Below are positions 31,963 through 43,217 of a DNA stretch of 64,000 nucleotides, piece by piece. Source of the DNA: Sacculina carcini (lineage: Eukaryota; Arthropoda; Thecostraca; Sacculinidae); assembly GCA_916048095.2 (NCBI GenBank), contig OU696573.1, forward strand, positions 6,070,918 to 6,134,917. The letters run 5' to 3'. A program made the translations under genes and the position numbers. The notes under the pieces are model-generated. The model saw only the letters and a program-made list of their open reading frames with translations. It was not told where the DNA came from and did not search any database. Every line of letters begins with the position of its first letter. The first letter of the stretch is position 1.

Positions 31963-32293
31963 AAAGGGTTAAAGGCATAAGTGGCAGCTGCTACACGGAA
32001 AGAAGCCGAAGCTTATGAACACACAGGCGTGCTCCGTGCAGCTCGCTGTCACCGCAGAAACGACCCTCTCCACGCTATGGCGCCACAAGGACGTAAGACG
32101 TATTAGAGAGGACCACCTCCCCAGAATGTATGGCACAACACATGACTGATATCTGGTACCATCATTTTCTGCTGGGTGGACAGGGGCTGTGGGATTATAG
32201 AATTCGCCCAATGAAATTATCTTCCGCCGGGTTTCGAACCACGGACCTCCCGCTTGTGAGGCGGGTGTGCTAGCAACTACACCACGGAGTCCA
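31963..32293 (-). mobile_element. tRNA-derived SINE (tRNA-Val-like head)
   Basis: On the minus strand 32293-32225 resembles tRNA-Val: an A-box-like tggtgtagttgctagca, an anticodon arm with a CAC loop (cctcacaag), and a B-box ggttcgaaacc. The acceptor ends do not pair, so it is not a functional tRNA. The sequence continues as an unrelated body to about 31963. This is the structure of a tRNA-derived SINE. A second partial head is at 32501-32535. Confidence 0.7.
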
Positions 32294-32500
32294 CAATGTC
32301 ACACATTAAAAATGTGCTCGTGCATTCAAGCTGTTTCTGCTTCGCATTCACGCACAGGAACGTGCGCGTAAGGACCCACAACAGAAACTGTTTCGTCTGT
32401 GCGATATCAATAACCGGTTTTTGCAAATAAGCATTTTTTTAACACAGTTTATTGCCCAAAATCAGACACAGAAGCATAAAACACAAGCACATGGCACATT

Positions 32501-32535
32501 GTGAGGCTGGTGTGCTAACCACCACCACGGAGTCC
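32501..32535 (-). repeat. Partial tRNA-Val-like SINE head
   Basis: Complement of the A-box and anticodon-arm part seen at 32255-32293 (gtgaggctggtgtgctaacc, then accaccacggagtcca). The B-box half is missing. Confidence 0.6.
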
Positions 32536-32833
32536 AGGTTAGGTTAGTTACACCTTCTGCCGTCAGAGAGCTCTAGTATCGCAGTGGACGGAGCGCGCCT
32601 GTTGGCTCCGCCTCCATTTTGCTACGCGCACTTTGGAGCGACGCGCAAATAGGTTAGTGCCTATGTGTGTGCCTATATAACTAAGCACGTTTGCATACGT
32701 ATTCACTTATTTATATGTGTTTGTGTGTATGATATTGTTCTGTTTTGTATTTATGTGTGTGTGTGTGTGTGTGTTGATACCCATACTCTAACGTCGATTG
32801 AACTTGCTACACGTGTGTGTGCGTGTCTTGCAG

Positions 32834-32956
32834 TTGAAGAGAGCAGCTGTGAGTGAGGCTCGTGTGAGATATGTTCCCGTGCCGCTGCGGTCAACCGTGC
32901 TGCTGATGTTGAACTATGATCCTCTGCAGCGACCTGATGCACTTCAGTTCACACAG
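32834..32956 (+). CDS. SCYL2: SCYL2 exon (kinase C-lobe end)
   Basis: 41 codons, phase 0. Encodes KRAAVSEARVRYVPVPLRST, then VLLMLNYDPLQRPDALQFTQ. The LLNxxPxxRPDAxQ pattern is the conserved end of the SCYL kinase domain, where HRD-kinases have the helix I Arg. The acceptor is cttgcag at 32833 and the donor cag|gtcatg at 32956. The intron before it is TG-rich. The next intron is the longest in the window (15.3 kb). Confidence 0.9.
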
Positions 32957-33672
32957 GTCATGAGGCATCAAATGACGAACATACACGCACACACACACAC
33001 ACAGATATGTATGTATTCAATTGTTTGTTCAATTCAAAGCTTCAGAAGTAGGAAATTTCGAAGTGCATGAACACTTTCAGAAGTGCGGGATTCATTATTG
33101 TTGATCAGTTACTGTGGTGTTATTTGTTTCGCTCAGGTTTCAGTCTTTTTGCTTACGTTTTCATTCGTTCCTTAAGCCATTAATGCCCAAAGTTTACCAA
33201 AATATGTAGATGGGTAATTTTCACAGGATCGCTTACTTATGGCACACTCAACATTTGAAGTAAATTTCACGGAAAAATAGTTAATAGTTTTGAAGATATG
33301 AGCTGTCCAGTTGTCTAGACGCTAGGCACCAACAGTAACATGATTCCAGTATATGCGAAGAAAACACTTTCAGCATATATTATCCGTTTGATTACTAGTT
33401 TTATGCATTGCACAATATCAACATTCGAGAAGGAGTCAACTGGTGATTCATTCCATCATTCTGTGCTCAAGGAGTGAGTTGCTGAGTTTGTATAGACCTA
33501 ATCTTAGTTTGTAGAGAACATCACTTCCGTCAATTCACTATCATTGAAATGCAAGTTGTGCAAATTATCTTCAAACTCATTACGTCTGTAAGCATCCCTG
33601 AAAATACCAGGACTCAGAGTCGATGCAAGGTCTTATGTCCACCCCGAAGGCAATACTTTTGACCAAAATTAT
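32957..33672 (+). other. SCYL2 intron, no element recognised
   Basis: A short CA microsatellite (about 32985-33003), otherwise unique-looking sequence without coding signals. Confidence 0.5.
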
Positions 33673-34066
33673 CAGTGGCGACCCAGGATGTTTCCGTTGG
33701 GGGCTGAGGGGGGCTAAGGAAAAAGTGTTGGAGGCTTGGCGAAACGCTGGCAACATAATAGCATAAGGGACTGGGACACACTGATGCAGTCCTTGAACTT
33801 GAACCATAATTGAAGGGCATATATTAAAGAAACGATGTGAATACCACAGCATAGAATATAACGGCACATTGACTCACATGCAAACGTCATTACAGTAACA
33901 AGTATTTAATTACTGGAAGACAAATAATATTTATGTAGGACAATAAGGCCTTATTTACAGTGATAAGAAGTTATGTTGTTCATGATTATGATTTTTGGGG
34001 CCTTAGGGGGGTTGGCATATTTTTGAAGGAGCTGCAGCCGCCAAGGCCCTCTTGGCGCCGCCACTG
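33673..34066. mobile_element. MITE with cagtggcg termini
   Basis: The left end cagtggcgacccagg and right end (complement of cagtggcggcgcca) form imperfect TIRs. Sub-terminal G-rich blocks (gggggctgaggggggctaagg and ggccttaggggggttgg) match a shorter relative at 56648-56834. The TIR sequence suggests hAT, but I see no 8-bp duplication. Confidence 0.6.
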
Positions 34067-35322
34067 CCCATTGTAAATACAGCACCATTATAATTGAGGT
34101 ACGACTTTGGGAAAATGCAATTTCGAGCAGCCCCTCGGACTCCTTGGGACTTACGATACTTTTATACGCTATTTTATAATAAATTTGATTATCATGTGTG
34201 AGTCAACGGGGCTCCTCAACACTCGGGCCTCCCCGGCCTGGCAGTGCTGGAGCCGTCGTTACCTTTCTGCCAGGGCTATCATCTTTACGACTCTAATACA
34301 GTTTTATGTTTGGATATTTAGCACATCCACTCAACATGAATCCTCCAATCATTACTAAAATCTCATCTGATGTTAAATTCAACGATATATTTTGCTGGAC
34401 TGCAATAAAACTTGTTTGTGCAACAATATTTCCAATAAACTTTTGATCTAAAACAATCTGAATAGCGCACACTCTTTAGCAGCTGATACTACTCCACTAG
34501 GAAGAACATAGCTTCGGTTAATTGCTATATATATATAGGGAATTCAGGTGTATTATCATTAGTGTTCCACTGGATCGTTTCTTGCTTGCTTTTCTTCCTT
34601 GATTGGATGGAAACTGATGAGTTTCTTCCTAATCGCTTTCAGTGGAATGAACATCATATTACATATTCATCTTCAAAAATCAATACAGAAGTAGTAATTT
34701 ATCGATATTGTTGCGGCTTTTTGCCTTGATTATCAATATTTGAGTGCAAGTGTAAGTCTGTCTGTGTAATTCTGCGCGTACATGTGTGTTAGGCTAAGTC
34801 TGTTTCAGTGTGTCAGTGTATTTATGTCTGTGTTTCTATGCGTGCATGTGTATGTGCCAGGGCAGGATTGTTCCAGTGTGTATGAGTTTATATGTCTGTT
34901 TTCGAGTTGTCTGTGTGTGTGCCGCGCTTTGATTTGAGCTTGCGGGCGTTGTGTGGTCAAGGTCGTGTGAGGGACACTGTGTTTGCGTGTGCGTACGCTG
35001 ATTGGCTATTGGTGGACTGACGTCACTTGTTTTGTCACTTGTATGTTCGCGTTTGAGCAGTCAGTGTGAGTCTCAAGTCTATTGAGCCAGATGAAGCATA
35101 TAATACACACATTACCGCATACCGCATTGTTGTTATGTTGAATTGTTTGTGCTTGTTACAATATATATGCATAGCAATTGATCGGACTAAACCCTAAATG
35201 ATTTCAATTATTGAAAAATATAAGTATCAATTCATTTTAAAATACCTTGTAATGATCAAAAGAGCGTATGTATATATCGAGATCATTATTTGCAATGAAC
35301 CTAGGTATTGGATGCCCAGCGT
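34067..35322 (+). other. SCYL2 intron; TG-rich tract and CRE/CCAAT cluster
   Basis: No gene. A degenerate tgtgt-rich region is at about 34745-34930. At 35001-35025 two attgg (inverted CCAAT) boxes 7 bp apart are followed by the palindromic CRE tgacgtca (35018-35025). This could be a promoter or LTR remnant; nothing else supports it. Confidence 0.35.
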
Positions 35323-35569
35323 CCAGAAAAATGGACATCAACAACAACAACAACAACAACGTGTATTTGCTATAGCGCCGGTAAAACACAAGCGCGAAAA
35401 ACGGAAAACATCAATTGAGGTAAAACGATCAAACATCAATCATCTATTGTGATAAACCGATAATTATTAAGAATAAGGGAGAAATCAGCAGATAAAAGAG
35501 CGTGAAGTCACCAAAGAAACCAAAATGAGTAAATAGTAAGCACAAGCACAAATAGCACATATCCAAAAA

Positions 35570-37300
35570 TCAAGTGGTATGTTCAAACAATAAAACCGTC
35601 AGAGAATTATTATAGAGAACATTCACAATAGGAAAAATAAAGCAGCAAGGAAGGAAAGGAAGCAGTAACTGCTCAAGACAGGGAATAATAAGACAACGAT
35701 GAGAATTGAAACAATCATATTCAATCAATTGAAACGGAGAAATAGTTGAAACAATATCACAGAGAGGCGAAAGGAGAGAGAGAGAGTGATAGACGGGATC
35801 AAATGAAATGTCAAAAAGGTACAGGCGAAGCCGACGGCGGAGTGACCGAAGTGTAGAGGCGCGGGTGATATGAGAGGGAATATAATTATACAAGCGAAGG
35901 GCGTAATAGAAGAACGATTTAGAGGACCAGGAAGATTCGTTAAATGCACGAGGACACGCGAGAGGAAGAGGGCGACGAGAAGAGCGTGAGTCAGTGGGAG
36001 ACAAAAGATTAGCAAGATAAGAAGGTTGGTGAGGATCATGCAGAAGCTTGTAAATGAGACAGCAAATGCGAAAATGAATTCGTGGGATGAAAGGAAGCCA
36101 GTAGAGTTGAAAAAGTAGGTGAGACGTGTGGCGAGAAAAGGTAGGATGAAAGACAAATCGACAAGATTGGTTGATCACACGCTGAAGGATTAAGAGATGA
36201 GTACGAGGAGCACTAAAGTAAAGCGAGTTGCAGTAGTCTAACCTGGGGGGAATCAGAGTATGAACAAGAGTGATGGCGGGATTTTTATCAAGATAGGGAC
36301 TTATAGGGTAGAGAGAGCGCAGAATAAGACGGCAAGTGCGAGCGACAGAAACGATATTGTCAAAGCAGGAGAGCGAAGAGACAAAGATAGAGCCGAGGCT
36401 GCGCACAGCAGTTGAGATAGGAAATGGGAGAAGAGGAGGTGAAATACGGGATGGATGGAGGACGATGAACTCAGACTTAGAAGTATTCAAGTACAGCTGC
36501 CGAGAGGCGGCCCATGAGGAAATTTCAGAAAGTATATCAGAGAGAAAGGAGGGAGTATCAGGAGTGAAAGGAATGAGGAATTGGATATCATCGGCATATA
36601 TTTTGAATGTAATGGAATGTTTTCGAAGAACAGGGCAAAGAGAAGACATATAAAGATTAAATAATAGTGGGCCAAGGACGGATCCTTGGGGAACACCAGA
36701 GCGAAGAGGGATGTGAGCAGAGGTAGAGGAATTGAAGTTAACTGAGTAACTACGATCAGTGAGGTAAGATTTCAGAAGAGAAAGGGCGGAAGAAGATAGA
36801 CCCAAGCAGGAAAGATCACAAATAATAATAGGGTGACTAACAAGATCAAAAGCCGAGGACAGATCAAGTAATACCAATAGGACAGATTGACGGTAGGATA
36901 AGTTTGAAAGGGTGTCATTACACAAGGAAATAAGTACAGATTCAGTAGAGTGAGCAGAGCGGAAACCAGATTGACACGGGTCAAGGAATTTAGAGATGTA
37001 AGGAGAGAGTTGCAATGAAATAGCTGATTCAAGGAGTTTGGAGGGAAGACTGAGGAGAGATATAGGACGGTAATTGGTGAGAGCAGTGGGATCAAGAGTA
37101 GGTTTTTTATAATGGGTCGAACAATAGCATTTTTGTCTGGCAAGAAAACACCATGCAGAAAAGAAGAGTTGATAAGGTGGAGAAGGTAAGCCACAAGAGA
37201 AGGAAGAGACACAGAAATAGCTCGAAAATTAATTGATTCCGAGGGAGAGTGGGACATCTTGATTGAGGACAAAAGGTGGAGAATGTCAGGTGAGAGACAA
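35570..37300 (-). pseudogene. CR1/L2-like LINE reverse transcriptase (ORF2 part 2)
   Basis: The main frame 37015-35570 (481 codons) begins in the RT: FLDPCQSGFRSAHSTES, VLLVLLDLSSAFDLVSH (motif A with catalytic Asp), IPLRSGVPQGSVLGPLLFNLY (motif B) and KIYADDIQFL (catalytic Y-A-D-D). The conserved post-RT region follows (PRLDYCNSLYF, QSCRFVF, LYWLPFIPRIHFRI). The preceding part of the RT (NSSFLHGVFLPDKNAIV and NYRPIS-like) is in a different frame (37272-36980), showing a frameshift near 37000-37100. The RT-C pattern LDYCNSL…W.P…RI.F+I is characteristic of CR1/L2/Rex1-type LINEs. Confidence 0.9.
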
Positions 37301-38540
37301 AAGAAAATGAAGGAAATTTTTTGGAAGTGCGAGTATGACAGAGGGACGATCGGAAAGGAGGGATATTCTTCAGAACAGAATCAATTTTTGCAGAGAAAAA
37401 AGACGCAAACTGAGAGGCTGTAAGATCACACGAGGTAGAAGGAGATCGAAGACCGCAGAGAGAATTGAGAGAGGACCAAAGAGATTTAGAAGATCGGGAA
37501 AGGAAAGCAAGTTTGGATTTGTAAAAATCTTGTTTGGCAATATGTAATGCAGAAACATACGACGTCCGGGCAGAGCAAAGTAGTTCCCAATCCTGTGAAG
37601 ACCGAGTTCTACTCCAGATAGTTTCGGCTCGCCGCTGAGTATGTTTAAGAGAATGAAGATGAGAGGAGAACCAAGGGGGAGGAGAAGTGAGAGGTGTAGA
37701 CCGAGTGACCAAAGGAAACATAAAATCATTTATACCAGAGAGAACATCTGAAATGGCTGGAAAAATATCGCAGACAGGGAGCCAGTAGAAGCGGTCGAGA
37801 GGAAGTAAGGAAGATAAAAGTGAAGTAAATTTAGCAGGATCAAACTGTTTGTAATTGTGATATGAGATTGGTGGAGGACAAGCAGCACGGGAGAAAGGAA
37901 GTGAAGAAATCAAGAGGCAATGGTCAGAAATATTTGGATCAGAAGGCAATGTGAAAACATCAGGAAGAGGACGGTCTGAGGAGATAGCGGGAGCGGGAGA
38001 GAGAAATAGGTCAAGAGAGTGACCAGATATGTGAGTAGGAAAATAATTCAAAATTGATAGACCAAGTGCCTGAAGAAGAGAAATGAAGTTCTGACAGTAA
38101 GGATTTTTAGATGGGGAGTCAACCCAGAAATTGAAATCCCCTACGACGATGAAGTTGCTGGAGAAACGCGAGGAGAAAGCATCAATGAGGTAAGGAAATT
38201 CGTTAAGGAAAAGAGGAGAGGAGACAGGGTGATTATGACGGTAGACTATCAAAAAACATAATTTAGGGAAATAAGGAACAGCAAGGGAGAGTGCAAGGAA
38301 TTTAAATGAGGAGCAATCCGGAATCAGGTCAATTACAGGAGAAACAGAGAAAGACTTGGAAAAAATACAGCCAACTCCACCGCCAGAAGATTTAGAATGT
38401 GAGCGAGATTTGTGCAAGAAATAGTAAGAGGAGGGAATATTTGCAGCGAATGAAGAAACATCAGAATCGAGGAGCCAGGTTTCAGTTAAACTCAAAATAG
38501 AGAGATTGAATGAAGAGATTAAATTTCAGATCGGAAGAGT
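37107..38540 (-). pseudogene. CR1/L2-like LINE endonuclease (ORF2 part 1)
   Basis: A 462-codon frame, 38495-37107. SLTETWLLDSD near the start holds the catalytic Glu of the APE-type endonuclease. GGGVGCIFSKSF, FIVVGDFNFWVD (GDFN motif) and PNISDHCLL (SDH motif) follow in the usual order. The linker to the RT runs to the end of the frame. The domain start lies just upstream in another frame (38560-38500). Confidence 0.88.
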
Positions 38541-38663
38541 TTTATTTCTGCAGGAACGAATGTTAAGAAGCCCAATGGAAAGATGAGAAGGACGGGATGT
38601 TGGAGGGAAAGTAATAGGGGTAGCAACAGTAGAGTGAGGGGAGTGGTGAGAAAAGGAAAGTAG

Positions 38664-39807
38664 TCAAGCCTGAGGAGAAGCAACAGGAGAATCATCAGTC
38701 GCAGTGCGGAGGCGAATAGAATTACGCACACCGATGAATGAAGGACAAGAGGATCTGAAAGACGAGTGGGAGTGAGGACGTCCTGCCTGAGCACAGTTGC
38801 GGCATTTAGCTGCCCCAGTAAGATCACATTGAGAGGACCGATGAGGACCTGCACAATGTCCACAAGATTCAGGGCGATTACAGTGGATGGCCTTGTGGCC
38901 CAGACCAGCACAGCGGAAGCAGCGAGCTACCCAGAAGCGGTCGTACACCGCACACGACTGCAAGCCCACGAACAACCGGTGTCCCATAGAGCGGATCAGA
39001 GAGCGGCATTTCGGTGACAAAGAAAACACGGCATGAACGCCTGAGGTCTTGGGCTTCGTCAAGAAAAGCAGATGAAGCTCAGAGTACGAAACAGCCGACA
39101 TAAATGAATTTTTCCTCTTGAGGGAGACGACTATATCTTCGGCTGTAATGTCGACATGCACATGCGCAAGCGTAATCCTAGGTAGCCGAAGAGAGTCCGC
39201 CGGAATACTGACGTCAGAATCGGGCAGCGCCGAGCGAACGCAGTCAGCGGCACGCACAGCATCAGCAGACGAATTGCAGCGCAGAACAAGCCCACCACTG
39301 GCAGTCGGGCGAGAACTTGCAACCGGGACATCCGCGAGTGCCGGAGCCACCGACTCAGCGACCACAAGATAAGAACTACGCGACTTGACAACGACAGTAT
39401 AGGAGCGCACAGGGACTCTCTCAGTACCAGACAACGAATATGCAGAAAATCGGCGGAGGAGAGACAGAGGCAGTCGCCAACGAAGAAATTTTCGACTCTG
39501 TGGAGGATAGCCGGGCACCGAAACCACCCACATTGCTGGCAATGTCAATGGCCAGCTTGGCGCGACCAATGCATGGAGAGCAAATCCAATTGATGGACTT
39601 AAGAGAGTCCAGCTTCACCCCCTGCAACGACGCGCACTTAGTGTGCGCCCATGAGCCACAGAGCGAACATGTGACACATCTCGTGGATTCACCACCGGCG
39701 GTCTTGCATATGACGCAAATGTCCGTGGTCATGGCGTATGGTGTATGCGGTTGAGGGTGCGCAAGGGTCAGGTGCAGACTCGCACACAAACAAATGAACC
39801 CACACAC
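38664..39807 (-). pseudogene. CR1/L2-like LINE ORF1: PHD-like finger and zinc knuckles
   Basis: Two overlapping frames (39807-39421 and 39569-38664) would form one ORF1 protein after a frameshift near 39450-39500. From the ATG at 39733 the N-terminus is a C4HC3 PHD-like finger (CVICKTAGG…CVTCSLCG…HTKC…CSPC). The C-terminal half has a mixed alpha/beta stretch and zinc knuckles CFRCAGLGHKAIHC, CGHCAGPHRSSQC and a third. PHD fingers in ORF1 are known for some CR1-group LINEs. The role is probably RNA or chromatin binding. Confidence 0.82.
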
Positions 39808-40382
39808 AACACACTAGCAGACGCGCACACTGACCAATGAACCCACAAAAAAGTGGAGGGGAGATGTTATCATACACACATACACGGGCGCAACGCAAAA
39901 TGAGGCCACGGAACACCAACACGGCAGAAATTTGGGAGCAAAGAAAAACACGTCCGAACGCGAGGAAGGCACACTGAACACCGAACACAAACACATCACT
40001 GAACACATCCATAAATTACACTGACAGACACTCAACACATCCATAAATTTAATGTTATACCTCAAAGCCATATATGCGATACATATTTATGATTTAAATT
40101 CACAGCTACAACACTCAAGTACGTGTAAGAGCAATTGTATGCAAATATTAACAGGTATTTAAGAAATTAGATCAATGAGATTCAACCGGAGCGACGCCGT
40201 GCAGCCGCCATGATGTAAGTTTGCATTGTACCGCTTCACAACGTGTACTAAATATGTTTGGTTGGGCTGCCCGTTTTATGGCAGACAGGCTGATGTTCAT
40301 GGTCGTTGCTCATCATAGCATTATACTTTAATGCTGTCAGATAAAGTCACTATAACGTTTTTTAACGCCCAGAAAAATGGAC

Positions 40383-40665
40383 GCCAGGTCATAATTACAG
40401 AATGTAGTTGAGTGTTCTTGCAGTTCTGAACGAATTAAGCTCATAATATACAAATGCACTGGAAACAATCATGCACGAAATTAATTTCAGCTATGTGCTA
40501 TGAATGCCAACTTCTGATAACTTCTGCATTCGCCTTAGAAGCACTAAGATGTACTTCCTAAGTACTTAGGAAGTGTACATCGAACGCTTAGAAGTGTTGA
40601 ATTGTCGCAAAGCCGGTATGTATAGTTGTCTGTAGTTGAATAGAGCATACCCTATGAGACATTAG
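40383..40665. other. SCYL2 intron between LINE and hAT
   Basis: Short unique-looking segment with a tandem-like ttcctaagtacttaggaagtg palindromic patch near 40555-40575. No gene. Confidence 0.45.
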
Positions 40666-41690
40666 TAGGACTATCAAAAAGTAACCTAAAAAAATATAAA
40701 AGTAACCTTATTTTCAGGAAAAAGTAACCTAAAATATCATTGTGCTCTTTCTAAAAGGCTAAATTCTTGTTAATGCCCACAAAGCTTTTTTTCTCCTCTT
40801 AGGTTTTGGTGACATTTCTACAAAACACCAAAAAGCATCCCAATACAGGCGACAAACAATGCTAATGCATTAATTTATATTAAACAAGACAATCGAATTT
40901 ATGAGCTGCATAATTATTTCATATGGCAGTGAGGTACCTGTGTCGAGTTGTCCTGTGATTCAGCTTGTTTCTTAGCTCCAATATGCATGTCTGTGTGTGC
41001 GTGAACATTGTACGTGTGTGTGTCCACGTCTACAGGTAAGAATAATTTGCTGACTGTTTTGTTATAAGGGGGCACTGATTCGTCTCTTGAGCTCAACCGT
41101 GGGGAAATGACACTGTTTCACGCTGCAAACATCACATGCTATTTCCTGTCTCGTGCGTATTGACAAGTGTTGCTGTGCAGTATCGAGTATAAATAGCTCA
41201 GACGTTGTACTATCCCACGCTCCAAACATGTACTCTGGCTCATGGGAATTTCTTAATATGAAGAGAAACAATCCAGCGAATCTAAAAGCATATACATTAG
41301 CCAGTACCACTTACTAGAATATAATAGCAATAGCAAAAAAGTTGGCAATAAATAACAAGCAAATGTAAGCTTAGTAAGCAATATACATGTGTAAGCAAGC
41401 AAATGTAAAATTTTGACAGTCAAACAAATGGTATGTTTTCATCTTCAGATATTATATATCATCCGATTTTCCTTCCTTTTCTCATTTATACACCTCCTAT
41501 GCCTGGAAAAAGTTACCAAAACCCGTGATCAAGTGACAAAAATTAACCTCACAATAGAAAAATAACCTAACGATGAAAACGTAACTTTTGGTAACCTAAT
41601 AAATTTTGATAATTAGCATATACAAATTCTTCATGCTGTTTTAGGCATTTATGAAAAAGTGACCTTTAGATGAAAAAGTAACTTTATTAA

Positions 41691-42874
41691 CCCTCCTATT
41701 ATCTTTGGGGTCAATTTGACCCCAAGCGATTTTCAATTCAATATAACTTGATAACAATAATTCGAACTTGACTGATTTTTGGTGACTTTGTTCAAAATTG
41801 TCTACCAATTCGTTTATGTCCCAATTTTTTATAATGAATTAAATTTAATGTCAAATTTTTTTTCTCACCACTTTGTTCCTTGGGGTCAAATTGACCCCAT
41901 AGGACCCCACAACTGGAACTCATACTGATAATTGGCATGAATTTAAACACATTTTAGTGGGTCTATTCATTTTCATGGTTGGAACAGTGAGGAAAAACAA
42001 GCCTGAGCTTCCTCACGAGTTGGTGTGCATGAAGGATAGGCGAGTAAACTCTTCAATATTCGCCTATACAGATCGCACTACTGCGGCATCGTATTGCACG
42101 AAAAGAAAGAAAAATGTGCTACTGATGAACACTATGCACAAGGATGGCGTCTTGAGCGCTCGAGGAGACAGAAAGCCCCAAATGATTCTTGATTACAATG
42201 CTACAAAAGGAGGTGTTGGTAATTTGGATAAAGTAACAGCTACTGAAGCAAAGAAGCTGTCGGCGAATGACAGCGCGCTGGCCACTGGTTGTTTTCTTCC
42301 ACATTATTGATGTTAGCGCTTACAACGCGTTTGTTCTCTGGCGCGAAATCAACCAAGACTGGGGCAAAGGAAATCCTAGCAAAAGAAGAAAGATTCTGGA
42401 GCAACTTCGAGAGAAGGGAATATCTGCCTAGAACATCAACAGCTGCAGCGGACGTGGTCAAACACATTCAGTCACAAGTACCGCCATCAGCACATGCTGC
42501 AGTGCCTGTTAGAGGTAAAAAACGCGGTAGATACCAAATGTGCCCTCACAGGAACGACTCAAAAACCAGTAGTGTCTGTCGCAAATGCAGAAAATACATT
42601 TGTAAGCAGCATACGTGTACATTGTGCACTTCTTGTGTTCAATAATATCGAATATAGATGGAAAATGTGACTGCATTACGCGTTTTGCCGTTTATATTAT
42701 GTTGATGTTGTTCATATTTTCATAATTATGTAATTATAGTGTGAAAATATGCTAAACCTCTTAAATACATATTAAATGCATAATCTTAAATATGTTAAAC
42801 CTCGTTAATACAGCTGGGGTCAAATTGACCCCATATGATAAAAAGTGTTAGTTTATTTGAAGGTAATACGAGGG
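41691..42874 (+). mobile_element. piggyBac element, internally deleted
   Basis: Flanked by the piggyBac target duplication TTAA (41687-41690 and 42875-42878). TIRs are ccctcctattatctt and, inverted at the right, ccctcgtattacctt. Three copies of a perfect palindrome built on ggggtcaa/ttgacccc lie at about 41709, 41883 and 42816, sub-terminal at both ends. Only the C-terminal third of the transposase is present. The element sits inside a hAT terminal region. Confidence 0.95.
41957..42645 (+). pseudogene. piggyBac transposase C-terminal part
   Basis: VGTVRKNKPELPHEL (the TGT-RKN-P motif), NVLLMNTMHKDG, KPQMILDYNATKGGVGNLDK (the late-core ILDYN-TKGGVD-LDK motif, with G for the catalytic-region D) and, in a second frame, IIDVSAYNAFVLW. 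The C-terminal Cys-rich domain CPHRNDSKTSSVC…C…C…H-C-LC-SC (about 42540-42640) binds TIR DNA in this family. The N-terminal two thirds, including the first two catalytic Asp, are absent, and there is a frameshift near 42290. Confidence 0.92.
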
Positions 42875-42895
42875 TTAACTAGCCCTAGACACTAT

Positions 42896-43209
42896 ATATG
42901 CAGCTTCCAAGGCAGGTGTGTCGACACTCGAAATTATGTTTGTGTACAGGTTTTGACTCGCAGATTTTAAGCGATAAGAGGAAACGTTGGATGACTGGGC
43001 AGTTCGAGACTGGCTCATTTTCTGTACTTTACCGTTTGCTGAAGGGGGGTAGTACAATTTAGTACACCCTCACACATACACGCACGTACATAAACGTGAC
43101 GTGTCGTTAGCTGTCTGCGAGAAGTCGTTTTTGTTCAGTCTCTGGAGAGAAGTAGAAACTGATGAGGATAGAGGCGGAGACTGATGTAACCGGAATGGCG
43201 TAACTGAGA
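42896..43209. other. SCYL2 intron between two hAT elements
   Basis: No gene or recognised repeat. Confidence 0.45.
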
Positions 43210-43217
43210 GTCAGTAC

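Larger units (their letters stand above)
31191..32649. mobile_element. TIR-bounded element filling a SCYL2 intron
   Basis: The ends are inverted repeats of at least 19 bp (tttgcgcgtcgctccaaag at 31191-31209 and its complement ending at 32649), and similarity continues inward (gtgagcg and ggctccgcc). The element is ~1.46 kb and occupies most of the 1.7-kb intron. No transposase. It contains a telomere-like repeat and a SINE, probably later arrivals. No clear target duplication, so the superfamily is not assigned. Confidence 0.7.
35338..40371 (-). mobile_element. CR1/L2-like LINE, near full length
   Basis: Minus-strand element of about 5 kb with ORF1 (PHD-like finger plus CCHC knuckles), endonuclease and reverse transcriptase, ending in (gtt)n at 35338-35360. 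The 14-bp sequence ccagaaaaatggac occurs at 35323-35336 and at 40369-40382, a possible target duplication, which sets the approximate ends. The 5' UTR (39810-40370) is non-coding. Several frameshifts in ORF1 and ORF2 make this copy defective. It is the largest single insertion of the 15-kb SCYL2 intron. Confidence 0.88.
40666..42887. mobile_element. Non-autonomous hAT element hosting a piggyBac
   Basis: Ends are taggactatcaaaaag (40666) and the complement of tagggctagttaataaagt (ending at 42887), the same family as 16303-20404. The flanking 8-mers gacattag (40658-40665) and gacactat (42888-42895) agree at six of eight bases. The sub-terminal agtaacctaaaa motifs are diagnostic. Without the piggyBac it is about 1.03 kb and non-coding. 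Confidence 0.75.

Noticed and set aside
32225-32293. Functional tRNA-Val gene on the minus strand
   Set aside because: The B box and anticodon arm are present, but the two acceptor-stem strands do not pair and the sequence continues into a SINE-like body.
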